Shown: one piece after another, positions 16,078 to 25,293 of the stretch
Layout of the letters: each line of letters starts with the position of its first letter
How positions within the stretch are numbered: the stretch's first letter is position 1
From: Actinomycetota bacterium
GTDB lineage: Bacteria > Actinomycetota > Thermoleophilia > Solirubrobacterales > Solirubrobacteraceae
Assembly (NCBI GenBank): GCA_005798685.1
Contig: SYIT01000072.1
Location: 1-37,754 of the forward strand
Reading direction: 5' to 3'
Length of the DNA stretch: 37,754 nt
Translations under genes and position numbers: made by a program
Notes under the pieces: model-generated
What the model saw: the letters and a program-made list of their open reading frames with translations, nothing else
The model's database searches: none
What the model was told of the DNA's origin: nothing

Positions 16078-16413
16078 GGCTAATTCGATGCCGCCGTGAT
16101 CATCACAGTGACCGTCGTGCGGGTGGTGGAGGCGGCCGTCGACGAGGTAATCGGTGTGCTCGCCGTGAGGCACTGACTCGTGGCCGCAGCCAGCGCCGTG
16201 AACGTGCTCACCGCAGTCGTGCGCCTTATTGCAGGCGTCGGGGAGCTCGTCATTGACCGGCAGCGTGTGCTCGTCTACGTGATTACCGTGCGGCTGGTGC
16301 AGATGGCCATCGTGAATGAAGTCGATGTGGCCTTCGTGGACGATCGCCGTGTGGCCGCAGCCGGGCCCGTGGACGTGATCGTGATCTTCGTGGGTATGCC
16401 CTGTTGACGTCAT
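16075..16413 (-). CDS. Histidine-rich putative zinc-binding protein with internal domain duplication
   Basis: HVHGPGCGHTAIVHEGHIDFIHDGHLHQPHGNHVDEH and HVHGAGCGHESVPHGEHTDYLVDGRLHHPHDGHCDDH. Confidence 0.85.
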   Translation of the reverse strand: MTSTGHTHEDHDHVHGPGCGHTAIVHEGHIDFIHDGHLHQPHGNHVDEHTLPVNDELPDACNKAHDCGEHVHGAGCGHESVPHGEHTDYLVDGRLHHPHDGHCDDHGGIELA

Positions 16414-16416
16414 TCA

Positions 16417-17802
16417 TTGAATCTACCGCGCCGGCCAAACGGCAGGATCGGCGGCAGCTTTGGCGAACCGACGCTTATGGGCCTTCGCCAACTGCGCTCT
16501 GCGCTGCACGCATTCACGCAGGAAGCCGCCTGGCAGCTTGCCAGTGACGCCCACGGCGGTCACGAGCTGCCGTTTGAGGTTGTCGAAGAGGGGCGCCGCG
16601 ACACGCCGCTCTACTGCTACCGCCCAATGACGGCAGATTTCATCAATGAGCGCAGCAGCGTGCTTGCGCGCCTACCGACTTTTCTGCCTGCGGCCCACGC
16701 GCTGATCGCGATCGGCAGCCTCGCCGACTACCTCGACTCTCAAGGCGTGCGCCCGCCCGGCCCCAGCCGCCAGAGCGCCGACGCCGCGCTGCACTGCTTC
16801 CTCGCGCGAGTCTTCGTTGATTCCAACGACTTCGTCTTCGACGAGCGCTGCTTCGACAAGGCCTACCTTGAACTTGAGCGCTGCGTCGCCGAGGAGCGCG
16901 CCGAACACACCGTTGTCGCCGTACTGCTCGGCGTTGAGCTTGGCTCGGAAGAGGTAAGCCTCGGTGACGGTTTGACGCTGGCTCGCGGCGAGCGCTTCGA
17001 TGATGCGCCCGACGAGGCGCGCTGGTCGCGGCTCGATGGCAACCCGCAGACGCTCGTGATTGTGCGCCGCGCGCCGGTACCCGGCGACGTTGGGCCACTG
17101 CAGCAGTCGCGCACGTCGCTGCGCAAACTGGCCGCCGGGTTGAGTCTCTACCACCCGGAGCCGGTAGCGATTGCACCGCTCGGTTGGTCACGAATTGGCG
17201 CTGGGCCGTGGCAGCCGGTTGCGATCAACGCTGATGCCGCCGAAGTTGAGCCGCTGGTTCTAATCGAACCGGCGCAGGAGGATGAGCTGCGCGCATTCCT
17301 CAGCCTCGTCGGCCGCCGCGAACCGAAGTCGGGCGAGCTGGCGTGGGCGCTGCGCCGTTACGAGATGGCGCATCAGCGCGTTCTTGCCGCCGAGGCGCTG
17401 ACCGATCTGCTGCTTGCCGCCCGCGCGCTGCTGGAGCCCGAGGGGCCGGCCAGCGGGCGGATGTCCGGTCGCCTTGCGGCGCTCTGCGCGGAACCTGAGA
17501 ACCGCGCCGCAATGACCGAACGGATCGCCCACGCTGCCGCGCTGGAGCCGGCGCTGATCGCCGGAGTTGATCGTGAGCTCAAGCTGCAGCCCTACGTCAG
17601 TGAACTCGACGGCCATTTGCGGGCGCTGCTGCGCGACGCCTGCTGCGGCCACCTCAGCAGCGACCTCGTTGGCCTTGCCGACTCGATTCTGCTCGAAGAT
17701 GGCGAGCCGGAGGCGGCACCAAAGCAGCCGATCGAAGCAATTTCCGAGCCACCGAGCGGCCCCGAGACCGGCCAGTTTGAATCGCTGCGGCCGCCCTTCT
17801 AG
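16417..17802 (+). CDS. Hypothetical protein (461 aa; ATG at 16477 is an alternative start)
   Basis: Long open frame with consistent codon usage between well-defined neighbours; no family recognised. Confidence 0.7.
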   Translation: MNLPRRPNGRIGGSFGEPTLMGLRQLRSALHAFTQEAAWQLASDAHGGHELPFEVVEEGRRDTPLYCYRPMTADFINERSSVLARLPTFLPAAHALIAIGSLADYLDSQGVRPPGPSRQSADAALHCFLARVFVDSNDFVFDERCFDKAYLELERCVAEERAEHTVVAVLLGVELGSEEVSLGDGLTLARGERFDDAPDEARWSRLDGNPQTLVIVRRAPVPGDVGPLQQSRTSLRKLAAGLSLYHPEPVAIAPLGWSRIGAGPWQPVAINADAAEVEPLVLIEPAQEDELRAFLSLVGRREPKSGELAWALRRYEMAHQRVLAAEALTDLLLAARALLEPEGPASGRMSGRLAALCAEPENRAAMTERIAHAAALEPALIAGVDRELKLQPYVSELDGHLRALLRDACCGHLSSDLVGLADSILLEDGEPEAAPKQPIEAISEPPSGPETGQFESLRPPF

Positions 17803-18923
17803 GCGGCTGCGAACAGCTGGTCGTGAATCGCGACCAGCCCCTCAACATCGTGAACGTCGCCAGCTTGTTCTGGCACAATCACCGGTTCCATCTCGCCGGT
17901 CTCCTCGATCAGCCGTTCGATCGCTGCCGCGTCGCGCTCAGCCAGGGCCAGCGCCTCTGAATAACTGCTGAGCAGTTTGGCGGCAAGCGGCGCTTCAAAT
18001 TCGCCGCTCAGCTGACCGGCGACTGTCGCCAGCGCCGGCGCGGGCTCGTTTTCGTTTCCAACAAAGTGGACGCGGTTGATGATCAGTGCGCCAAAGTCCA
18101 TCTGAGCGCTGCGCAGCTTCCCTGCAAAGAAGATCGCCTCCTCGGCGCAGTCACGCTGCGGTGAGGTGATCACGAGAAAGGTCGTTGCGGGGTCAGCCAA
18201 GAGTGCACGCACGGCCTCAGCGCGCTCGCGAAAACCGTCGATCAGCCCGCCAAGGGCCTGAAAGAAGACCGAAAGATCCTCGAGCAGCTCGGCGCCGGTT
18301 ATCCGCTTCAGCACGCCAAGGATTGCGCCAGTTCCAACGCCCAGCGCCCGCGCCGCAAAGCCGGTTGGCGCCAGCAGCAGCTTCAGCGCGCGGCCGTCGA
18401 AGAAGCCGGTCAGACGGTCGGGCGCGTCGAGAAAGTCGAGTGCGTTGCGCGAAGGCGGCGTGTCGAGCACGATCACGTCGAAGCGGCCCGAGCGCTCAAG
18501 CTCGTAGAGCTTCGCGATCGCCGTGAACTCTTGCGAGCCTGCGACGGCGCCGGAGAGCTGCTGGTAAATCCGGTTACCGAGAATCTGGTCGCGCGTCTGT
18601 GGATCGGGCGAGAGCGTTTCGATCAGTTCATCGAAGGTTCGCTGCGAATCGAGCATCATCGCCCACAGCTCGCCTTCGATCTTTAGCCCCACGGCGCTGA
18701 AGCGCTCACCGTCGACTAGCTCCGGTTGGTTTGTCAGCTGCTCCAGCCCAAGCGCGTCGGCCAGCCGACGCGCCGGGTCAATCGTCACCACAGCGACGCG
18801 CTTTCCGCCCGCAGCAAGGCCAGCGGCGATCGCCGCCGCCGCCGTCGTCTTGCCAACGCCGCCGGAGCCAGCGCAGATCACGACCGAACAATCACGCAGG
18901 CTGCTGTGAAGAGAGGGGCGCAT
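17799..18923 (-). CDS. ArsA/GET3-like anion-transporting ATPase family protein
   Basis: From MRPSLHSSLRDCSVVICAGSGGVGKTTAAAAIAAGLAAGGKRVAVVTIDPARRLADALG; VIVLDTPPSRNALDFLDAP; the ORF-track N-terminal extension looks spurious. Confidence 0.88.
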   Translation of the reverse strand: MRPSLHSSLRDCSVVICAGSGGVGKTTAAAAIAAGLAAGGKRVAVVTIDPARRLADALGLEQLTNQPELVDGERFSAVGLKIEGELWAMMLDSQRTFDELIETLSPDPQTRDQILGNRIYQQLSGAVAGSQEFTAIAKLYELERSGRFDVIVLDTPPSRNALDFLDAPDRLTGFFDGRALKLLLAPTGFAARALGVGTGAILGVLKRITGAELLEDLSVFFQALGGLIDGFRERAEAVRALLADPATTFLVITSPQRDCAEEAIFFAGKLRSAQMDFGALIINRVHFVGNENEPAPALATVAGQLSGEFEAPLAAKLLSSYSEALALAERDAAAIERLIEETGEMEPVIVPEQAGDVHDVEGLVAIHDQLFAAA

Positions 18924-19052
18924 TGCTCTAGAGATGCTAGGCGCTGCCGCTTTCAGCGATTTCTGGCAAATGCTCCGATTTCGGGAAGGAATAGCGCTTA
19001 CGGCTGCGAATACAGCGCGAGTACGGGTCCAACAGACGACCGGAGCACTCGC

Positions 19053-19817
19053 ATGGATAAGAAAAAGCCAAAAGTCATCGCATTCGCCAATCAGAAGGGT
19101 GGAGTCGCCAAAACGACGACGACGCTCAACCTCGCTGTTGCGCTTGCCGAATCGGGCCACCGCGTGCTCTGCATCGACATGGATCCCCAGGGCAACCTGA
19201 CGATGTCGCAGGGGATCGACCCTGACACGCTCGACAACTCAATCTACGACGTGCTCGTCCACGACAAGCCAATCCGTGACGTAATCGTCACTCGCGAAAT
19301 CGACCTAGCCCCGGCCTCAATCGATCTTGCCGGCGCTGAGATCGCAATGTCAACGAAGATCGGCCGCGAGCGCTCGCTGCAGAAGTCGCTGAAGGCAGTT
19401 TCCGAGGACTACGACTTTGTCTGCGTCGACACGCCGCCAAGCCTCGGCCTGCTCACGATCAACGCGCTAACGGCAGCGAACAAGGTGATCGTCCCGGTGC
19501 AGTGCGAGTATCTCTCAATGCGCGGCCTGATTCAGCTCCAGAACACGCTCCAGATGATTCGCGAGAACCTCAACCCGGATATCGAGATCGAAGGCATCCT
19601 GCCGACGCTGATGGATACCCGCACCGTTCACGCCAAGGAAGCGATCGAGATTCTCGAGGAGAACTTCGGCGACCGCGTCTTCGCCTCGCGGATCAAGAAG
19701 ACGATCCGCTTTGCCGAGGCTCCCGTCCAAGGGATGTCGGTGCTCAAGTACGAGCCAAACGGCAGCGCCGCAGATTCCTATCGCGCCCTCGCCAAGGAGG
19801 TGCTCTCACATGGCTAA
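19053..19817 (+). CDS. ParA/Soj family ATPase
   Basis: KVIAFANQKGGVAKTTTTLNLAVALAESGHRVLCIDMDPQGNLTMSQGID; FVCVDTPPSLGLLTINAL. Confidence 0.95.
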   Translation: MDKKKPKVIAFANQKGGVAKTTTTLNLAVALAESGHRVLCIDMDPQGNLTMSQGIDPDTLDNSIYDVLVHDKPIRDVIVTREIDLAPASIDLAGAEIAMSTKIGRERSLQKSLKAVSEDYDFVCVDTPPSLGLLTINALTAANKVIVPVQCEYLSMRGLIQLQNTLQMIRENLNPDIEIEGILPTLMDTRTVHAKEAIEILEENFGDRVFASRIKKTIRFAEAPVQGMSVLKYEPNGSAADSYRALAKEVLSHG

Positions 19818-21186
19818 AAACAAGAAAAGCCGCGCCAGCATGCGTGAAGGCCCGCTCTCTGAGCTTTTCCGCCGCACCGAGAAGGGCAAGCCGGAAGGCG
19901 AGCCGACGAAGGCCGCCAGCCCCGATCAGCCGCAGGCTGAGGCCGGCCCCGAGCCGCAGGCGCGCGAAACCCCGACGCCGCAGGAGCGCCTGCGCAGCGC
20001 CTTCAGTTCAGAGATCCCGGACGACATTCTTGACGCGCCGGTGATCGAACCGCCGCTGATGCCACCGGCACCGGACCCGGTCGGTAATCGTTCGCCGAAA
20101 GCCAAAAAGGGTGGCCCCGCCCTGCGCGTGGTCGGCGTTGGCGGAGCAGGCGTAAACGCCGTCGACAGGATGATCGAAGCCGGCATTGCCGGTGTCGAAT
20201 TCATCGCCATCAATACCGACGTTCAATCGATCCAGCAGACCCAAGCCGACGTAAACGTTCACATCGGTGAAGCATTGACGCGCGGGCTTGGCGCAGGCTC
20301 CGACCCTGAGCTCGGCCGCGCCGCTGCGATGGAGGATTACGACCGCATCAAGCATCTGCTGAAGGGCTCCGACATGGTCTTCGTCGCCGCCGGGGCTGGT
20401 GGCGGTACAGGTACCGGCGCTGCGCCGATCGTCGCTCGTATCGCACGAGAGGTCGGCGCATTGACGGTCGGCATAATAACGCGCCCGTTCGGCTTTGAGG
20501 GAACGCGTCGCTCCTCGACTGCTTCGCTCGGGATCGACGCGATGCGCGAAGAGGTCGACACATTGATCGTCGTCCCCAACAACCGCCTGCTCGAAGTGCT
20601 CGACCAACGCACCTCGATGGTCGAAGCCTTCCGCATCGCCGATGACGTTCTGCGTCAAGGCGTTCAGGGCATCTCAGACCTCGTCACGCTGCCGGGGATC
20701 ATCAACCTCGACTTTGCAGACGTTCGCACAATCATGTCCGACGCTGGCCCGGCGCTGCTTGGAATCGGCATGGGAACCGGCGAATCTCGCGCGCTCGATG
20801 CTGCTGCGCAGGCCGTTGCCTCGCCGCTGCTGGAGACCGACATCAATGGTGCGCGCTCAATCCTGCTCTCGATCACCGGCGGCAGCGACCTCTCGCTATG
20901 GGAGATCAACGAGGCTGCCAAGGCGGTTTCTGAGGCAGCGCACCCCGATGCCACGATTATCTTCGGCGCAATGGTTGACGACGCGCTTGATGACCAGGTT
21001 TGGGTCACCGTTGTTGCCACCCGCTACGGCGAATCGGCTCAGCGCGCAAGGCGCCAGCGGGTTGAAGAGCCGGCCGGCGAGCCACGCGTTGAGCGCGGCC
21101 GCAGCGGCCGCAGCGGCAAGAACACGGTTCGCACAGGCACCGGCGTTGACACGCTCGATGTGCCTGAGTTCATGCCTGGCGGTTAG
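19810..21186 (+). CDS. ftsZ: Cell division protein FtsZ with ~100-aa N-terminal extension
   Basis: LRVVGVGGAGVNAVDRMI; FVAAGAGGGTGTGAAPIVARIAREVGALTVGIITRPFGFEG; C-terminal LDVPEFMPGG; start overlaps parA end by 8 nt. Confidence 0.95.
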   Translation: MAKNKKSRASMREGPLSELFRRTEKGKPEGEPTKAASPDQPQAEAGPEPQARETPTPQERLRSAFSSEIPDDILDAPVIEPPLMPPAPDPVGNRSPKAKKGGPALRVVGVGGAGVNAVDRMIEAGIAGVEFIAINTDVQSIQQTQADVNVHIGEALTRGLGAGSDPELGRAAAMEDYDRIKHLLKGSDMVFVAAGAGGGTGTGAAPIVARIAREVGALTVGIITRPFGFEGTRRSSTASLGIDAMREEVDTLIVVPNNRLLEVLDQRTSMVEAFRIADDVLRQGVQGISDLVTLPGIINLDFADVRTIMSDAGPALLGIGMGTGESRALDAAAQAVASPLLETDINGARSILLSITGGSDLSLWEINEAAKAVSEAAHPDATIIFGAMVDDALDDQVWVTVVATRYGESAQRARRQRVEEPAGEPRVERGRSGRSGKNTVRTGTGVDTLDVPEFMPGG

Positions 21187-21200
21187 CCGGTTTCCAGCGG

Positions 21201-22730
21201 GTGAGATCCGCCGCCGTCGCCGTTGCCACTACTTTACGTCCGATGAGCGGCGCTACGGGAATGGTCGCCGCAGGCCATCAGAAGACAGCCGAAGTTGGCG
21301 CCGAGGTTCTGCGCGCCGGCGGCAACGCAGTCGACGCGGCGATTGCAGCGATGCTTGCTTCATGGGTCTGTGAGCCGCTCTTGACCGGGCCCGGCGCCGG
21401 CGGCTACATGCTCGTCGCTGGCGCAGGAGAGGAGCCGGCGCTGCTCGACTTCTTCGTTGCCGCGCCCGGGCACGGCGCAGGCGATGAGCATGCCCCGCTC
21501 GAAGCTGTGGAAGTTTCGTTCGGCGACGCCACTCAGACCTTCCACTACGGAGCCGCCTCCTGCGGCGTGCCCGGCAGCCCGGCCGGAGTCGCCGCCGCCG
21601 TCGAGCGCTGGGGGACGCTGCCGCTGAGCGAGCTCGCCGCGCCGGCAGCGCAGCTGGCGCGCGAGGGCGTGCCGCTAAACGGCCCGCAGGCCTTCGTCTT
21701 TGAAATTCTTGGCGAGATTCTCGCGTCGACGCCGGCCGCGCTGGATGAGTTCACGCGCGGCGGGCGGCCGCTGGCGCTCGGCGAGCCGTTTGCTAGCCCG
21801 CAGCTGGCTGAGACGATTGAGCGGCTTGGCAGCGATGGAGCGGCGCCGTTCTATAGCGGCGACATTGCCGATGCAACCGTCGCTGAGGCGCAGCAGCTCG
21901 GCGGCCTGCTCGACCTCGCCGACCTTGCCGCTTACGAGGTGATCGCGCGAGAGCCCGCGGCCGCGGAGTACCGCGGCCGCACGATTCTCACCAACCCGCC
22001 GCCCTCGGCCGGTGGCGTGCTGCTGGTGCTGGCCTTCTCGCGCCTGCAGCAGCTGTGCCCGAAAGGCGTTCCAACAAACGCGCAGCTGCTCGAAGTGATC
22101 GACGAAATTCAGGCGCTGCGCACGCCGCAGTTCACGGCGGGGCTGATTGACCCTGATTTCCTCCGCCGCTTCCTCGCCGCCAACCTCGGTTCAACGACGC
22201 ACATCAGCGTGATCGATGACGATGGCCGCGCTTGCTCGGTCACCTGCTCGAACGGTGAAGGCTCGGCGGTTGTCGTTCCGGGCACCGGGATTCACCTCAA
22301 CAACATGATGGGCGAGCAAGATCTAAACCCGCTCGGCTTCTTCCGCGCCGCGCCAGGGCAGAGAATGCCGTCGATGATGGCGCCGACCGTCGTGCTGGCC
22401 GCCGACGGGACCGCCGAACTGGCGATTGGCAGCGCCGGTTCGAACCGCATTCGCTCGGCGATTCTCCAAGTGATCGTCAATTTGATTGACCACGGCGGCG
22501 AGGTTCAGGCCGCCGTCAACGCTCCGCGTCTCCACAGCGAAGGTGGCATGCTCTTTGTTGAGCCGGGAGTAGCGCTCGAGGGCATCGATTTAGGGCAGCG
22601 AGAGCTGGTGGAGTTCCGCGCCGAGAATCTCTTCTTTGGTGGCACGCAGGCAGTCGCGCGCGACCTTCAGAGCGGCCGCTGCGAGGGCGGCGGCGACCCG
22701 AGACGCGGCGGCGCGGCGGTGGGGCTGTGA
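21201..22730 (+). CDS. ggt: Gamma-glutamyltransferase family protein (alternative ATG start at 21243)
   Basis: MVAAGHQKTAEVGAEVLRAGGNAVDAAIAAMLASWVCEPLLTGPGAGGYMLV; nucleophile region GSTTHISVIDDDGRACSVTCSNGEG. Confidence 0.92.
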   Translation: MRSAAVAVATTLRPMSGATGMVAAGHQKTAEVGAEVLRAGGNAVDAAIAAMLASWVCEPLLTGPGAGGYMLVAGAGEEPALLDFFVAAPGHGAGDEHAPLEAVEVSFGDATQTFHYGAASCGVPGSPAGVAAAVERWGTLPLSELAAPAAQLAREGVPLNGPQAFVFEILGEILASTPAALDEFTRGGRPLALGEPFASPQLAETIERLGSDGAAPFYSGDIADATVAEAQQLGGLLDLADLAAYEVIAREPAAAEYRGRTILTNPPPSAGGVLLVLAFSRLQQLCPKGVPTNAQLLEVIDEIQALRTPQFTAGLIDPDFLRRFLAANLGSTTHISVIDDDGRACSVTCSNGEGSAVVVPGTGIHLNNMMGEQDLNPLGFFRAAPGQRMPSMMAPTVVLAADGTAELAIGSAGSNRIRSAILQVIVNLIDHGGEVQAAVNAPRLHSEGGMLFVEPGVALEGIDLGQRELVEFRAENLFFGGTQAVARDLQSGRCEGGGDPRRGGAAVGL

Positions 22731-23161
22731 AACGGCTCCTCTGGGCACTGACGCTGGCGGCTCTCGCCGTGGCGGCCGTTGCTGGCTGCGGCGGCCCGTC
22801 GGCCGACCTTTACGTGCTCGAGCGCAGCGGCTCAACCCCGGGCGCGAAGTTGACGATGGTTGTCGGTGACGGTGGCACGGTGCGCTGCAACGGCGGCAAG
22901 GAGTATGAGATCAGTAGTGCGCAGTTAATCGACGCGCGCGCGATCGCCGGTGACCTAAACGGCGACGAGGAAGAACCCGGCCCGGCTCGCGAGACGCTCA
23001 ACTTGGCTCCCGGCAAGTACACGATTCTGCGCTACAACGTTCGAACTGAGTTCGGAACGGTCGCTTTCAGCGACAGCTCGCGGCCGCAGCCGCCGGTCTT
23101 CTTTGCGCTCGCGAAACTAACGCGGGATCTGGCAAAGAACGTCTGCGGCCTGCCGCGCTGA
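22727..23161 (+). CDS. Putative lipoprotein
   Basis: MKRLLWALTLAALAVAAVAGCGG signal peptide and lipobox; GTGA overlap with ggt. Confidence 0.75.
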   Translation: MKRLLWALTLAALAVAAVAGCGGPSADLYVLERSGSTPGAKLTMVVGDGGTVRCNGGKEYEISSAQLIDARAIAGDLNGDEEEPGPARETLNLAPGKYTILRYNVRTEFGTVAFSDSSRPQPPVFFALAKLTRDLAKNVCGLPR

Positions 23162-23165
23162 CCTT

Positions 23166-23804
23166 CTAGCTGAAGCGAACGCGACCGTTTGAGGCAGCAC
23201 GAACCTGCGCGCGCTCAACGAATTCGAGCCGCTTGACTGTTGCTCGAAGCAGCTGCGCGACGAGCCTGATCCGCTTCGCCTCCGAGCGCAGGTCGAGCAG
23301 GCCCTGCTTGGCTTCGGCGCCGAAGTCAACCGTCGCCGCCATCTCGTAGGCGCTTTTCGCGGATAGCTCTTCAGGTTCGAGCTGTTTATCCGTCGCCTGC
23401 TCGACTAAGTCGGCGTAGGCTTCGCAGGCCTCGGCGTGGGCTTCGCTGAAGTCGTCGCTGGGGACATCGATCTCTGCGTCGTCGAGAAATTCGATCACTG
23501 CCGCCGGGTAGGGGAGGTCGTGGCGCTCCTCGACTACGCGAAATGGCCTCGTGCCGCGCGTGACGATGTTCATCCGCCCGTCCTCACTGCGCTCCGTCAC
23601 CTCGGTTACTTCCATCGCGCAGCCGGTCGCGTGGGCGCCGTCTTCGTCTGTCCAAACGATCCCAAACTCGCGCTCGTTGTCGAGGCACTCGGCGATCATC
23701 GTGCGGTAGCGCTCTTCAAATATGTGCAGCGGCACTAGCTCGCTTGGCAAGGCGACAAGTCCCAGCGGGAAGATCGGAAAGTCTTGAACGCGCTCTTCAT
23801 CCAT
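23166..23804 (-). CDS. LON peptidase substrate-binding (N-terminal) domain protein
   Basis: MDEERVQDFPIFPLGLVALPSELVPLHIFEERYRTMIAECL. Confidence 0.9.
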   Translation of the reverse strand: MDEERVQDFPIFPLGLVALPSELVPLHIFEERYRTMIAECLDNEREFGIVWTDEDGAHATGCAMEVTEVTERSEDGRMNIVTRGTRPFRVVEERHDLPYPAAVIEFLDDAEIDVPSDDFSEAHAEACEAYADLVEQATDKQLEPEELSAKSAYEMAATVDFGAEAKQGLLDLRSEAKRIRLVAQLLRATVKRLEFVERAQVRAASNGRVRFS

Positions 23805-23838
23805 ATAATCCAAGTGTACGGCCGCGGCGTACAGTTCG

Positions 23839-25251
23839 ATGATGGACAAGATCGCGATCGTCTGGCTGCGCCGCGACCTGCGCACGCATGATCACCCGGC
23901 GCTGAGCGCAGCCGCTGTGAGCTGCGATCGCGTCGTACCGCTGTTCGTGCTCGATCAGCGACTGCTTGAGGGCCGCTTTGCGAGCGGGCCGCGAACGGCA
24001 TTCATGCTCGACTGCCTGCGCGAGCTTGACGGGCAGCTCAAGGAGTTAGGCGGTGGGCTGTGTGTGCGCTCCGGCTCGCCAGAGGAGGTAGTTCCGCAGC
24101 TGGCCGAGCAGCTAGGCGCCAGCGAGGTTTATTGGACCAGCGACGTTTCGCCGTTCGCGCTGGAGCGTGACCGCCGAGTCACTGAGACGCTGACAGCGCT
24201 CGGGGTCGAAGCAATCCCCTCGCCGGGCAACTTCTGCGCCGATGTGTCACTTCCACGGACCAAGAACGGCAAGCCGTTTAGCGTTTTCACCCCCTTCTGG
24301 AAGGCGGAGCGAGAGCTGCCGCGCCGCCCGGTGCTGGGTCAGCCGAAGGCGCTGCCGCTGCCGGACGGCCTCGATTGCGGCGAGCTGCCGACCGCGCCTC
24401 AGCTTGGCGCCGAGCTAAGCGAACCGTTCTGCCAGCCCGGCGAGCCCGCAGCGCGCGCCGCGCTCGAGCTGTGGCTCGACGGTCCGATCGACGCTTACGC
24501 CGACCGCCATGATGACCTAAGTGGCGGTACCAGCGACCTCTCACCTTGGCTCCGCTGGGGCTGCATCTCGGCGCGCGAGACCGAACATCGGGCGCAAGAG
24601 CGAGGCGGCGCAGGGGCCGAGGCATTCGTCCGTCAGCTCGCCTGGCGCGACTTCTACGCCCACGTGCTGCTGATGTTTCCGGACAACATCAAACTCGAAT
24701 ATCAAGAGAAGTTTCGCAAGCTCGAATGGGTCGATGACGAGCAGGGCTTCGCGGCCTGGTGCGAAGGCCAAACCGGCTATCCGCTGGTCGACGCCGGAAT
24801 GCGCCAGCTAGCCACCACCGGCTGGATGCACAACCGCGCCCGAATGGTCGTCGGTTCGTTCCTGACGAAGGATCTGCAGATCGACTGGCGCCGCGGCGAG
24901 CAGTGGTTTGAAGAGATGCTGCTCGACGCCGAGCCGTCGCAGAACAACGGCAACTGGCAATGGATCGCTTCGACTGGCGTTGACCCCGCGCCCTACTTTC
25001 GGCGGATCTTCAATCCGATCCTCCAGCAGGAGCGCTTCGACCCAAGCGGTGAGTACGTCCGCCGTTGGGTGCCGGAGCTTGACGGCGTGCCGCAAGCCCA
25101 GCTCGCAGAGCCGTGGAAGATGAGCGAGCAAGAGCAGCAGCAGGCTGGCTGCGTGATCGGCCGCGACTACCCGGCGCCGGTGGTTGAGCACGCGGCGGCG
25201 CGGCTGGCGACAATCGAACGCTACCGAGCGGTCTCTCCGCCGAAGGACTGA
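23839..25251 (+). CDS. Deoxyribodipyrimidine photolyase, class I CPD type
   Basis: [111 protein letters not shown]. Confidence 0.95.
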   Translation: MMDKIAIVWLRRDLRTHDHPALSAAAVSCDRVVPLFVLDQRLLEGRFASGPRTAFMLDCLRELDGQLKELGGGLCVRSGSPEEVVPQLAEQLGASEVYWTSDVSPFALERDRRVTETLTALGVEAIPSPGNFCADVSLPRTKNGKPFSVFTPFWKAERELPRRPVLGQPKALPLPDGLDCGELPTAPQLGAELSEPFCQPGEPAARAALELWLDGPIDAYADRHDDLSGGTSDLSPWLRWGCISARETEHRAQERGGAGAEAFVRQLAWRDFYAHVLLMFPDNIKLEYQEKFRKLEWVDDEQGFAAWCEGQTGYPLVDAGMRQLATTGWMHNRARMVVGSFLTKDLQIDWRRGEQWFEEMLLDAEPSQNNGNWQWIASTGVDPAPYFRRIFNPILQQERFDPSGEYVRRWVPELDGVPQAQLAEPWKMSEQEQQQAGCVIGRDYPAPVVEHAAARLATIERYRAVSPPKD

Positions 25252-25293
25252 TCGGCGATCGGTCGCACCGCACTCATCCTTGGCGACCAGCTG

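Noticed and set aside
18726-19052. N-terminal extension of the ParA ORF in the track
   Set aside because: Upstream part overlaps the divergent ArsA gene and is not ParA-like; MDKKKPKVIAFANQKGG at 19053 is the natural start.
18924-19160. N-terminal extension of the ArsA-like ORF
   Set aside because: Runs through the parA promoter and 5' coding region; P-loop begins shortly after the Met at 18923.
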